Shown: one piece after another, positions 36,452 through 49,929 of the stretch
How the letters are laid out: every line of letters starts with the position of its first letter
Numbering within the stretch: position 1 is the first letter of the stretch
Origin: Tanytarsus gracilentus
Lineage: Eukaryota; Arthropoda; Insecta; Diptera; Chironomidae
Assembly: GCA_038502055.1 (NCBI GenBank)
Contig: JAXRKN010000043.1
Coordinates: 6,758,001-6,822,000 of the forward strand
Reading direction: 5' to 3'
Length of the DNA: 64,000 nucleotides
Notes under the pieces: model-generated
Database searches by the model: none
What the model was told of the DNA's origin: nothing
Seen by the model: the letters and a program-made list of their open reading frames with translations, nothing else
Program-made: the position numbers and the translations under genes

Positions 36452-37447
36452 CTACGAAGAAAAGAAATAGGAAGTAAAAAAATTAAACGAGAGGAAAAAG
36501 CAGTTTGTAACACTGTCCCGGTCAACATGTCTCGCATATGTGTGCGAATCGAGATCTTTCTTGTGTTATTTGAAGAATTTAAAAATTAATTATGTAATTT
36601 TTGAATGGAAATTATTAATAATTTGAAATATTTGCTGATTGAATGAAATTTTTATATTTTTAAATTTAGCACAAAGTTACACAACTCTCAGTCATGCATG
36701 TATGGCAAAAATCATAAGTTTTTTTGCCATAATTAAAATTCCAACTGGGAAAACTCCAATTAGAGTGAAAATTTGTAATCTAAAATTATGAAATTTTTAG
36801 GTGAAAAGTTTTATTTCCGTTAAGTGCACTTAAGTGTAATTATGATGTTTTTATGCTGTCAGCTGCTTAATTTTACGTTTGATTTATAATAAAAATTATT
36901 AACACAAAAAATATTTATGAGATAAAATTAAGATGATAATGTTGTTAGTTTTCACTTAAGCGATGATTTATGTTCAAAAACTGGTGAAAATCTTTTTGAT
37001 AAAAATATTTAAAATTTTGTCACTTTTCGATTTTTATACTATTTTTTTTTCGTTAAAATTAAAGTTCAATAAATTATTTTAAATTTGCTCTAATTTTCAA
37101 CGACCCCAATTCGTGCACATAACGGCAGTCAATTAATAATTTTATCTCATTTCACGGTGTTAATAACTTTATCGATTGCATATCAATTTCACTTTCATTG
37201 TCATTTAATTTCCACTCATCGTTACATAATTAATTTTTTTAATCACATAAATCCAAAAAGTCCTTTTGAATTTTTTTAATGTTTGACCATTAAAATTTCT
37301 TCCGCATAATCCACAGAAAGATCTCAAATGACACAAAATTAACCATTAACTCACTTTCAAATATGAGATTTTAATATAAATTTCACTTTACTACTTCACT
37401 CGACTTCGTTTCGATTTAATATGATTTTCCAACTCTTGAGCGCTTCG

Positions 37448-37455
37448 TATTTATA
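37448..37455 (-). promoter_or_regulatory. TATA box of the coiled-coil gene
   Basis: A perfect TATAAATA on the - strand has an initiator-like TCAT about 31 bp downstream (near 37422) and the putative 5' UTR exon after it. The placement relative to the donor near 37357 makes a short first exon of about 65 nt. Confidence 0.6.
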
Positions 37456-40400
37456 GATTCGATCTTCAGCTCTTGGTAAATTTTCTTTTACTCTCAATTT
37501 TTTTCCTCAAAGCGGTAAGCAAAAAATTGAGCTTTTTCTTCTCTTTTACTGCCGGTCGATGGAAATAAATAAGAGAAAGAAGAAAAAAATCATTCAAATG
37601 ACAGTGAACACGTTAGTGCTGCGTTTAATAATGAAAGCAGAATTTACAATGCTCCTGGACAATGAAGAATGACACTGCTTATGGTTATTAATTATATTTT
37701 TAAATTTTATTAAAATTTAAAATAAAATGATAATTTAATCTAAATAATTTAAAAAATAAACATTTGAAATGTTTAATAAAGAAATTAATTACAGGTTCGA
37801 ATCCTACTTTTAAAAACAGTTATCAAGAAAATTTTGCCATACACTTTTTTGATAAAATACTTAAAAATTTTAAATTATTTTTTTCCTCCAATTTTCCACT
37901 CATTTGCACTCTGATAATAATGACATCAAACGTCAATCACATGCTGCAAGAAAAAATTACGCGAAAATATTTTCCAATCATCGAATCAATAAAATAGAGT
38001 GAGATAATCGAATTGTTTAAAGAAAAAGCTTTAATCCAATTTTACAATGTGTGAAAAAATATTTCCTAAACACAATCATTCAATCATCCACTAATAACAT
38101 CATCATCAACAAGACACTTTGGGCTTATGCAAAGCTATAATTAAATATGAAGCTCAATTAAATGCTTTTTTTTGTCAGAGATGAAATTATGCGTCTTTTG
38201 TTGAGAGTTAATTAATTTTTTTTAGTGAAGACGTCGAAATTTATAAAAATTGTTTTTAACCAAAAAAATATTATTTATTTTATAGAAATCACATTTTAAA
38301 AAATCATCATAAATTTTACAAATTCACTAATGTTTTGCGATAATTTTAACAAATTGTACAAAAAATCCAATTTTATGCGTTTCAAAAAATTAAATTTGAA
38401 ATTTTCTAGTAAAGTGAGCGAGCATCATTGCATTAAAATCTAAGTCATTAAAAAATTACGAGGCACTGATTTTGGCCACTGACATCAGCAAAAAAATTAA
38501 ATAAATGCCACTAGTTGATGATTAATTTAATGTGAAGCAATTTCTCAGTTCTTTCACCCGGCTGGACTCTCTTTCTCTACCGCATCGTTGCATGACGCAT
38601 CTCACACACATCGAGTGAATTTTAAATCACCATTTGAAAAATTGCTTTATAAAAAATTCGCATGGTCTACAAATGTTCATAATTTCGGTTAAAATTAATG
38701 CATTCATTGCAATTTTTTGTTGTTATTTTTAGACAGTCATATCTCTGTGTTTTAGCAGTAAATCAAAAATTAAATAATTTTACTCTCGTGAAGTTTGAAT
38801 TTTTTTAAAATTGAAAAATAATTTTATAAAATTTTGATAGTTTGAAATTAAATTTTATTAAATTATTTAAAATTTTTGCCAACTTCATCCAAGTCCACAA
38901 AACATTTCTTTTTCCTTCCACGAAGAGTTTCCAACATCTGCTTCAGCAACTAATTAATTTTCATTAAAATTATAAATCGAGAAAATCATTGAGATTATCA
39001 TTTCTAAACCGTCAGTTTGTTATTATGATTATAATTTTTGAGCTTCTTCTTCCTTTCTTTAGTGTTGAGCTTGAAATGACTTAATCGCATTTTGTTATGT
39101 GATTTTTTCAGATTATTAACATCTTTATGAGTTCAGCGTGTGAGCGTAAGCTGTCGATATCTAAGGCCATGATATGCGTTTTGCTTAATTGACATGTGTG
39201 CTCACAATGAGTTTCTTCTTCCGACATCTTAAGCATCCGACAATTCGAAAGTTAAAGCGTTTAATTTGGATTTTTAGATCGTTCAAATCATGCGCTTTAA
39301 ATTGTTATCAAAGCTTTGATTTAAAACTTTCGCAAGTTCAATTAAACTTTTCGCAATTCATCGCAAAATTAAAATGTTCTGCACGAAGTTTTTAAAGATC
39401 TTGAAAATTATCAAGCGTGTGCCATTTTGATCGTTAGTGACGTGAATATGCGATTAATTTTTTAATTGAAAATTTAAAATTGCGCAATTTTCATTCATGA
39501 ATAGCGTTTGAATTTTTTTTTGATTTGAATTAAAATTTTAACGTTTTTTAAAATTTTAATCTATTTTTTTACGATAATAATTTCCAATTACTTTAAGGTG
39601 AAAAAATAATAAAATTTTATTCACTTAACACGCTTAATTTACTATAAATTGAGCGAAAAAGTTTACGAACGAATAAAAATTAATGTGACATGAAATAATT
39701 TGAGTGTTGTGAAATTTTCATTGTAGTAAAAATTGAGAATCTGCTTGAACTACAACGAGACATTTTCAGAGTCGTGTAATCATCTCGAATCGTTAATCAT
39801 CACTTGAGGGTAAAGTCATGGTTAATTAAAATGATGCTGCATAATTGAATTTTGTGAACGTTGTGTGTATTTTAATATGTGGTTTCTGTAAATTAAAAAA
39901 AATTAATTTTCTTAAAAATTACTTAATTCGAAATTTTGCATAAAATCATTAATTATTTTCAAACCAACATGTTGCCCTTAAAACGCCATAAATCACACCT
40001 CTAACATGATTAAATTCATATGCGACACTTGGCTGACCACCATACGCGATGCATATTATCAAGTCCATCAAATCTCGAGTGCTATCACATAAAATCGTGG
40101 ATTTAATTAAACTTAATTTTTTTATTGCTCCGTAATGATGGAATTGAATGATAATTGAAGTGAGGTTCATAAATTATTTATCAAGTGACGAGTTCATAAT
40201 AAATGTGGCAGAGTAACATGCATTAGATTATGAAATGCAACAAAAATTTAAGATTTAGTTGATCCGGAAGTTTAATGACACTCACTGCATGCTGAAATTT
40301 TAAAAAGTTCAACCTAAAAAATAAAATTGCGATTTAAATTTTAAAAAAATTCTTCTTCTTCTTTATTGACAAATTGTTGCGTTTTTCGTTTTGTTTTTTC

Positions 40401-41889
40401 ATGAAAACGTTTAATACTATGATCATCATGTATACTTCTTTTGAATTGTGAAAAATGTGTAATTATTCCATTTTGATTATGAACAAGAAGAAAGCCTTAA
40501 AAGTATTTAATAAACTTTATACATAACATATATATTTTTATGTATATAGGGCAAAAGCTGATAAGAGAAATTAGGAGGAAATAAAAAAGGCACTATCCAT
40601 GTGTGTGTGTGTGTGTATACGACTATCAAAATTTTTCACTTTATGACATGTTGGGAGAAACTGCTAGAAATTTTAAAAAAATGCAAGAATTAAAAGAGAT
40701 CAAAATTACTGGAAATGTGAGACTACTAGAAAATTAAATCTCCTAAAGAAAACAAAATTTTTAAAATCTATAAAGTAAATTTTGATCATAAAATCTACGA
40801 TAATTGTCTAGCAGTTTAAGCAACTGAATTATTTAAGAAACTAAAACTTAAATTTTTAAGCATAACCAACACAAAATAATTTGATTTTTCTAGCAGTATT
40901 TCTAGCACTTTGAGAAAATAAAATGATTAAAAATTTCCGTTAAAAATAATGACTGCTTCATCTCGGTCAAGACATTAAAAAAATAATTGATATATCGAGC
41001 AATTAATTATTCTAAAAGAGGCGCGCACAAAAACACTCAATTTAGAAATAAAGACAGAAATATCATCGTGTAACAAAAAGTTGATTGAATTACGAGCTTT
41101 TATGTGGGAGGGGGAAAGAGGTAATTGAGAACTTTTCACATTACGCTTAATTTAATTTCATTATGCAATAAACATAAATTGTAATAGCGCGAAAAATAAT
41201 AAAACTGGACCATGCCCACACTCTGCACATCAGCAAAAAAAAAATTAATAAACGCGTGCACATATCATGAGTCATAAATCACTGCTGGAAAATTGTGAAA
41301 TGCGCCAAGAGGTGAAAGACTCTCTCTCTCGAATACTGATCACTAGGTTATGATTTAATAGCAAATTTTTAAATTTTGATGGCGAGAGCAAGTTGTAGAT
41401 TGATCTTGATCCATTGCGAAAGGTTTTTTAATTATTTTTATGGTTGTGCGATTATTTTGGAATACTTTTACGTACTTTACAAGGCTATTAAAGAGTTTTT
41501 CTCACATTGCTAAATTATTTTTATAAAACTGCTGATTCGTTTAGAATATTTTTAAGTCGATGCACTTTTTCTAACCTTGCTCACTTTTTTGAGATGTCAA
41601 GTGTGATTTTAAAAAATATTTGAGCCACACCTTCGACATCCCATATACATAAAAAATGTTTTTTCTTAAATTCCTCAAACAATTCCAAATATTATTTTTT
41701 TTTCATAAAATGACACGTTTCTTATGATCAATCTTGTTCTTTCGTTTTATAAAATTTATGTTGTACAAATTGCTTAGAAAACAAACATATAAAATGCTCT
41801 TGAAGAGACGCGAATATTATCGATCTCACACAGAAGAGTAATAATAAAAGCTATACGATATTTTTAATGCTCATTTAAGAAGATTGTTT
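37456..41889. other. intergenic region between coiled-coil gene and Pak3
   Basis: No coding exon is supported. It holds a B-box-like 11-mer at 37794-37804, a less AT-rich island at about 39950-40180 and a (TG)n microsatellite at 40600-40616. Otherwise it is AT-rich. Confidence 0.5.
40600..40616 (+). repeat. (TG)n microsatellite
   Basis: About eight TG units, flanked by CCA and TATAC. Confidence 0.9.
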
Positions 41890-43914
41890 TCACTTATCCC
41901 TGTTTAAAATTCGTCTCGCGGCACGTATAAGTGGTGTGAGAGTTTTAAGCTCGGCACAGGTTTGCATGAAGGGATGATCGAGAAGTTCGCGAGCTGATGC
42001 ACGCTTATCGACTTCGACCTCGAGGCAACAGTTAAGGAAGTCCTTTAATGGCTCAGAGAGTTTTTCCCATGACTTTATTTCGGGTCGACCATTTGCGGCG
42101 ATGAGATAGAGGGCCCTAAGAGGCGCCTGATTGAGGTATGGCGGTTGTCCTTCAATCATCTCAATTGCCATAATGCCCAACGACCAAATATCGACTTTTT
42201 TGCCATATTGTTTTCGCGTCACCACCTCTGGCGCCCTGAATTTATAAATAGAAAAAATTCATCATAATTATGATTGATCACCATTGAAATGTTACTCACA
42301 TCCAGTATGGAGTTCCAACCATTGTTTCTCGCTTCTCGTGCTCCTCAATATTTGCACAAAAACCAAAATCTGTCACTTTTACGGTGCCATCGAGACCGAG
42401 AAGCACGTTATCGGATTTGATATCACGATGGATTATTCCTTTTAAATGAAGGAAGTGTATTGCAGCAAGCACCTGAGAGGATGACGATGATAAAATAAAA
42501 ATTTCAGAGATAAATAAATGATTAGTAAAATACCTCTCGACACACTGCCGAAATTTGACGTTCATTCATTACAGTTTCGGTAACGACATCGGTTAACGGG
42601 CCACTAATGGATGACACATGTCGAGGGAGAAAAAAGTATTATTATAATGTGAAATTTATCGATAAGATAAACAGTGTACATTAATGCACAAAGCGACATC
42701 AATTTGATTGTGCTAATTTATTAACTCACCCATTCATATACTCGAGAACGACCCATAAGTGATCGAGTTCTTCTAAGAAATAGGCATCTAGAAAATTGAC
42801 TAAATTCGCATGATTGAAATCCTTCAGCACTCGAATCTCATTCAAAATGAGCTCTTTGGAAGACTGATTTTTCAAATCGATCGTCTTGATGGCCACTTGC
42901 TTGCTTGACTCTAAATCTAACGCTATGAACACAACACCCGACGCACCCTTTCCAACTTCCTTCGTCTTCTTATATTTGTCCATTGGATCGGACATGTTAC
43001 AAATGTTCCTCAGCTCCGCATACACTTCATCGTCGGTCTTGTTCACGCGTGCAGCCTTCTTTGGCCGAATTTGAATTGCCTCGTCCGAAGTCTCGCCATC
43101 TTTCACGATGAACGTATTATTATTTGTGTAATTGTCCTTATCTTGTTTCGTTAATTCACTCTGGACTATCGTCGACTTGGCATTGTATGTGTGTTCAAAA
43201 TTAATATCATTCACTCCCTTATCAATTCTACTCAAATCCTCGCACGGCTTGTTGTGCGGTGCTTTCGTCAAGCGTGGTGCATGCATCGATAGATTCGGAG
43301 GTTTCTTTGCGAGTGGCGGCTTCGGTGGCAGAGTGTTGGTTTTTTTTGGCAACGGCGGTGGTAATTGGGGTGGCTGTTCATGTTCATCCGTCTTCCGTTC
43401 CTCCTCACCACTGCTCCTCTTATCATCGCCAAACGAATCTTCCGAGTTGTGAGCGTTCTTGGCATTCAAGAACTCATCAATCTCCGCCGATTCTTCTGCG
43501 ATTGTTTCCTCATTGACGAAGGGCTTGAAGGGCTCCGCATTTAAATTCTTCTTGATTGAGTAATTGTAGAATTTCACCGCCTGATATGCTGTGTGATGTA
43601 ATTGAGAAATAAGTGGAGAAGGAAAATTTTTTATATTAAAAAAATGAGTGTGTGAATCATCCAGCGGACATAAGTTGAAAATTTTATTTTTATAACTTGC
43701 CTGCATCGGGATTTTCTGATCTCTCGTGCTCTGTTATCAGTGTCTGCAGCATCTTTTGCCATTGTTTTGGCAATCCTTCGAGATCGCCCGTTTCATTGTT
43801 CTTCGACACATGAATTCCTCTTACTACATTCGTTGGCAGACCGATTTCACTTATCGTTTGATGATTCTCTTCTTTCCTTTTACTCTCACTGCCTCGAAAT
43901 ATTTTCTTAAACAT
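41890..43914 (-). CDS. Pak3: p21-activated serine/threonine kinase, Pak3-like
   Basis: This is a complete group I PAK-type kinase of about 553 aa, an effector of Rac/Cdc42 that controls the actin cytoskeleton. Exons are 43914-43701, 43588-42730, 42603-42534, 42472-42300 and 42235-41890. A CRIB/autoinhibitory segment (ISEIGLPTNVVRGIHVSKN) begins at residue 21, with no room for the long N-terminal extension of classic Pak; this favours Pak3. A proline-rich region lies at about 143-172 (QPPQLPPPLPKK and following), a likely SH3 ligand. The kinase domain spans about 276-530: glycine loop EVGKGASG, VAIK lysine, HRDIKSDN catalytic loop, DFGFCA, and activation loop KRETMVGTPYWMAPEV with the regulatory Thr. 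The first intron has a GC donor (GCAG then GCAAGT), because no GT donor in the right phase is present. Confidence 0.95.
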
Positions 43915-44660
43915 GTTTCAATGGATTTCACTACTTTATTGAGCACTTATTGAACTACCAAATACTCGAGGACGACGTTAGAGTGACATTAATTACAATT
44001 AAAACGTTTTCATACAGTTAATGTTGAAGGGAAGTTGTGAAAAATAATTAAACTTGAAAAATTAAATTAGGATGGGTCTGAATGGTTCAGATGACTAATA
44101 ATTGCTCAGTGCATGCTAAGGAATGAGCGCGAATTTCTCCTTTTTCTTCGCATGTACATGCGGATTGAGGGTGTTTTAATTTTTTTGTAACGAGATTTTA
44201 AAATTTAAAGTTAAATTGATTTAAATTTGAAGATAAATAAATTTTAATTCATTTAAAAATTAATTAATGACAAATTAATTCGAAATCCCCTACTGTGATT
44301 TTATTTTTTCCTTACAATGCTTCTCAACTCGTAGCTTTTAATTCAAATTTATAAAAACCGTTAATTTTAAGCAACTCATCTTCATGTGTGAATTTTACAT
44401 AATTTCTTTTTCTCTTTCTTTGACACAAAAACAATTAATTTTTTTGTTGAATGATTTTTAATTGAAATTTTATGGCAATGCTTCTTATTATTACTATAGT
44501 ATTGACCTCATATTGAAATGCATAAGCTGATTATTTAATTAAAGGTGACGAAAGACAAAAAATGTTTCAAAAAAGTGGGTGTTGAAATTAAGAGAAAAAA
44601 AAGGGGGAGAAAAAAAAAGAGAGACGCATAAAAATTTCTTTGGAAAGTTATTTGCCTCTC

Positions 44661-44975
44661 TGTTCCAGTTTCCACTGTTTTCCATTATGTTTTGTTTTCC
44701 AATGTGTATCATTAATTCTATTTGGCACAATGTGACCTTTCCGATTGTGTTTCATTTTCCACCGTTCCATTTTCATGTGAATAATACAATTTAATCGTTT
44801 GTATTTTCCTCATGTTCCTTTTCCTTTTCCTTTTTTCCCTTTTTCTTTTTTTTTAAAAATTGAGGAATGCTTAAAAAATAATAAATTGATCATTTTCCCA
44901 GTTTTAATTTTCCACCATGTTCTACATTTTCCTTGTAAATTTTCCTATTCCTTTTCCCCTTTTATTTTCCACATT
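44661..44975 (+). repeat. TTTTCC-rich tract
   Basis: I count 19 occurrences of TTCC, most as TTTTCC, within about 315 bp of otherwise T-rich sequence. The tract partly overlaps the first copy of the tandem duplication that follows. Confidence 0.75.
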
Positions 44976-45239
44976 TAATAAAATCATGATAAAATTTCGA
45001 GTAAATTAATATGAAGATTATGAACTGGATCATTCTTGGCAGCGACCTTGGTCTTGGATTCTTTTCGTTTGTATTTATGTATTTTTTTAAAAATTGAGGA
45101 ATGCTTTAAAAATAATAAATTGATATTTTTTTAAATTCTACATTTTTTGTAAATTTTTAATTTTTTTTTATTTTCACATTTAATTCATGATAAAATTTCG
45201 AGTAAATTAATATGAAGATTATGAACTGATCATTCTTGG
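44846..45239 (+). repeat. two-copy tandem duplication with spacer
   Basis: Copy 1 (about 44846-45039) and copy 2 (about 45082-45239) share TTAAAAATTGAGGAATGCTT, ATAATAAATTGAT, GATAAAATTTCGAGTAAATT and ATGAAGATTATGAACTG in the same order. A 42-bp spacer separates them. Copy 1 is about 36 bp longer, mainly because of CC-containing insertions. Confidence 0.85.
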
Positions 45240-48200
45240 TATTGAATTTCTTACACCTAAAAGCAGTTTACAAATTTTCGTTATTTAATCATTTAAATTA
45301 GCTTTTTCTAAAGCTTTTAACGTTCAAATAATTTTAAGCTTTTGAATTTCAAAATTTGAAATACGTTTTATTATTTTTTAAAAATTAAAGTTGTAAAAAA
45401 TAAATTTATTTTCTTAACAAACCGAAAATGAAGAAATATTTATTAAATTTATTTAATTTGTTTGCTTGATTGAAGCTACCTTGAGCTTGTGAATGGATTA
45501 GAATTTCAAGTTAAATCTCAATTGGTCTTTCGAAGATTTTTTAATAATTTATATGATAATTAATTAGCAAATGATTGACTACCAAGGTTGACGAAAAAAA
45601 AGGAATTAATTAAATTCTCCTCGCTCTAATTAATTGATGCAAATTTTAAATTAATGATGATGAACGATATCGACTTTGCGGGATGGAAATGAGATGGAGG
45701 CGAGATGATTATGAGTGCGGGGATATGTCTGGTCTGATCAGCATCGATCTTTAAAGTGTTGAGATGGAGTATTGCAATAAATATTTCGACCAATTAACAT
45801 GGAATTTAAACGATCTTTAAAAGACGTCTTTTTAATAATTAATTGAAAGTTCCCAGCCACTTTATTTGGGTTTAATTAAGTTGTAAAAGAGTATAAAATA
45901 AAAAATATTCATTTCTTCGAAATAGTGGAGTGAGAGAGATGAACATAACGTGTTCATACATATTTAAAAAGGAATGTGACGCCTTGACATGGACACTTCA
46001 ATAAATTAGAATCCTTTGAAATGTTTAAAAACTAAATGTGATAAACTCTGAAGTCGAGTTGTATATTATAAAAATTTATAAAATTTCCATCCCTTGAATT
46101 GAGAAGCAAAAGAGAGACAAAAAAATTGATATCACACTGTTTTATGATACCAAATTAAATTTCATTTTGTTCAACTTCCATCGAGCTATTTAGCTTCGAA
46201 AAATACACCAAAAATTGTTTAAATTGAATTTTAAAAGTGTTTTATGGTCTCGAGGCTTCATCATTCAGAAAGGTGACGATCCATATATTTATATTTTGTC
46301 TTTTTCATGTTCCTCTAAATTTTCTTGTTCGAATAAAAAAAAATGAAATCGATACTAACGAACGAATAATGTGCGACAAGCGATGATGATCAGCCAGTGA
46401 AACCTGTTTAACGAAAATATTGCTGGATAAGATAGTGAGGGAGAGAGAGAGATGAACATCAGTTTAAGAAATTTTATGATACCTAATTAATTCATTGATT
46501 TTTATATCTTCATCTCATGTCGTTGTTGCTTCGTCAACAGATTGTGTCGTAAATTAATTAAATTGATTCTCGAAAAAAGAGAGAAATAATAAGAAAAGAA
46601 TCGTAAAAGTCTTGGATATTCTCGTTATTGATAGCGAGACAGGGATGGAAGTGTTGAAAATTAGTAGAATTCCTAGAATTCAATTGATTTTAGGATTCGA
46701 ACCTAAAATTTTGATTTTAATTTGAGATTTTTTGTAATGAGATTCTGAGTTCAAGTCCCAGAATTTATTATTTTTTGCTCCTTATTAAATTGAAATTTTA
46801 TTTAAATGATTTCATCCCTTGCATCCACCCAAGTATATGTTTATTGAATAATTTTCTATCTCTCCTAATGATCCATTTTAAAGTCATTTAATATTCCATT
46901 CATTAAAACAATTTTATGATGCTCGAGAAGGCAAGTTCACCACAAGAAGCTTCGAAAATAAAAGTAGTTGGTGTCTCACGCTTTCTGCCAATTTTTTTTT
47001 CTTCAATTCCTGTTCCCATCGCACCATCCCGCGTGTGTGTGTGTATGTTGAATTGCGGATGGCATAGCGCAACTCGAAATGGTAGTAATAATAATAATTG
47101 GAGCTAAAATCCTGAACGATTTTCTACAATAAATTGGATAATAAATAATCTCTCGAGCTCTCTCTCAGTGATTTTCGTGAAGAATTTTTTAATCTCATAT
47201 TCAAACACACAATTTCACTTAGCAAGTGATTTTATAATAAACTTTTTTTTGTTATTTTCAAGAGTAAATTGCCGATAAAAATTTCAAAAATTTCATTCTC
47301 ATCCTCACACCACCAATTGTTACAGTAAATAATTTCACTTAACATTATTGAAATTCCAAGTAAATTTTGGTCAGCGGATGATTCATGCGCGAGAGAATTT
47401 CACATACATTTTTGTCTAGATTTTTTTTTTCTGAAATATCATCTTCGGGAAATATTATTGATCGGTTTATGAAGACATCGCGCGCCGTACTAATAAAGAA
47501 GGAAACAATTTTTTCCTTCATCATCTCTTCTGCTGTGTCTGCGCCTTCGGAATCGTCGTCGTGGATGGAAAGATTAGTGAGTGTTTTGCTCTGTAGTTAA
47601 TTTGTTGAAAAATATTTTTCTCTTAATGGTGTTTTTTTATTGACGACGATTAATAACCGAAAATAATGTTGTTAAACATTTTACCTGCGCTCTCTGCTGG
47701 CTGCCCCGAAACGAAAGGCATTCTTCTCTCCACTCGTGGCTCCTCTGATTTATCGCTCCTCATCGATTTTATTTTAATGATTATTTTCATTTATATAAGC
47801 TTGAAAAATATTAAGATATCAAATGTTTACATACATGATTAGGCATATAGCCATATAAGTATCTGCCTTCAAATCTAATGATCGCACATCGCACGCTCAA
47901 CTTCTTCTCTTTTTTTTTGTTTTGAAAATTCATTCAGCCTCTTATCTTAAGTATTATTATTATCATTAGCCTCATTAATGCATACGGAAGAGGGAGAGAG
48001 GAGGAAATTTGAATAATTGTAATTGATTCCTGCTTCTACTCATCGAAAAAAATTATGCTATTTAAGGTCTTTGAGGAATTTTAAGTGGGATGGCTGTGAA
48101 TTTAAGGAATTTCTAGAAATAATGATGTCAATTTTAAATTTTTACAATTTAACGTTTTTAATAATTTTAAGTTAGATTTTACTACGAAGCAAAAATTAAA

Positions 48201-49765
48201 ATTGAATACAAAACAAAAAATTGAGGTTCAAATCCTTAAATTTCATATTATCAAATATAACGAGGTGAAAGAGGTTTTTCCTTTTTGGTTTCTATTTTTT
48301 TTTAAATTAGCTCATTAAACAAATTTTGGACTCTACCTTTAATCTCCACACAACAATAGAATTGCCTAAACAAAGACATCAATAAAAAGTTAATTAAATT
48401 AACAAATAAGCGAAACCTTATAAGTAAGAGATTTTCCCTCATTTTTTACGAATGTCATTTTGCCACCCACGAATTAATCGCTGCTCATTTCACACACTCA
48501 GCACTCCCTATTTATCAATTAGGTCTCGTTAATTGCCCGACGTCATCGTTATAAGCCACTTTTTCCTCTCTCTGTCTCTCTTAAGCAGCAGAACATGATG
48601 ACATGGCAAAATATTACACACAAGGAGTATTTCAGTAATTTGTTCCATATGGTCTTGCTAATGGAGTGAACAAGGAAAAACTGAGATAAGATAAAATGCA
48701 ATGTTGAGTGGTTATTTGAGGGAGAGAGAGAAGAAAAGAGAAGTTAATAAGTTAAGGGATGTTCTTTTTTCACTCAACCATAAAAATGTATCTGAGATAT
48801 TAGATTAGAAATGTGTAGAAATGCGTATGATTTTTATGAGGACCTCACAGGACTTTTACTATGGGAAAAAATATTGTGCAACATAAAAAAAAAAATTTAT
48901 GAAAAATTCCTTTTCGCTTCGAAGGTTTTCTGATTTAATTTTAATCTCTTTCGAAAAAGAGAAAATTGAAACACGCAAAAAGAGGAAATCCAATTTTTAT
49001 TGACATTAATAATCTCCAAAAAAGCAGATTTAAGTTGAGTTCATCATCGAGAATTTTAATTTAAAATTTGAAATAGCCAGAAATCGTGATTTTCAATCAA
49101 TTTTGTTTATTAAACAGTAATCAAATCAATTATCATTAACACGAAATATTTTTCAACCGCATGCTCTCCATTTTAAGCCTCAACATTATTCCCCACTTCA
49201 CTGCCTCAATGCCTCCATCCATCCTCCCATTCTCACTTCTCTTCGCTTATTTTCCAATCCCGCATTTTCAATTTGCAATTGAACAAATTTGCTATTGCCA
49301 TTGTTTGAGCTGAACGTGTGTGTATGTGCTGTGTTTGCATTATGCGCCACTTCAAATTTTAATCAGCCGTGCAAGAGAATGCGAATACATACATACAATA
49401 ATAATAATATCGAGATATTTCGCGAAACTCTTTTTTTTCTGTGCCCTTTTTTTCATCCACTCCATTTGAAAAATACCGCACAGATTTGTAAGCGGCGATT
49501 GTAGCGGGAGAGAACGAGAAAAAAAGTATTGAAAAATTAATGAATGAATTCAATAAACAACAGCTTATAAAACGAAGGTCCAAGAGTGAGTGCAAAGAGA
49601 GACTAAGTGGAGTCGAAGAGCTAAAAATGTCGCGAGTTATCTTTGCCATTCTTTTTTTAGCTCGTTTCTCATTGCGAGTCCATTATGAGGATCAAAATGT
49701 CTTTGATTTTTTTAGCTCTAATTTTTTCTTAAATTTATTAAATTATTTAAAACAGCAGCTTTCAA

Positions 49766-49929
49766 ATTTTTTTGGCTTACTTTGGTTTTCACTTTTTGGT
49801 ACCTAATTTTTGAAATTAAAAAGAACGTTATGAAGTTTACTGCGTTTTTTCATGTGCATTTTCATAACGTACTTTTTGAATTTAAAAATTAGGTTCAAAA
49901 ATTTGATTAACAAAGTAAGCTAAAAATCT
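49766..49929. mobile_element. MITE-like hairpin element, copy A
   Basis: This is an inverted repeat with arms of about 65-70 bp. GGCTTACTTTG and ACCTAATTTTTGAAATTAAA on the left pair with their complements on the right (TTTAAAAATTAGGT, CAAAGTAAGC). The loop is short (TTTACTGCGTTTTTTCATGT region). A second copy of the same length lies at 55284-55446. There is no coding capacity; a target-site duplication is not clear. Confidence 0.65.

Noticed and set aside
37794..37804. Possible tRNA gene (B-box GGTTCGAATCC)
   Set aside because: No A-box, anticodon arm or acceptor stem can be formed with the 70 bp upstream.
49359..49649. 96-codon - strand ORF and overlapping + strand ORFs near the hairpin element
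   Set aside because: Low-complexity Ser/Phe-rich translation with no domain, in a region dominated by repeats.
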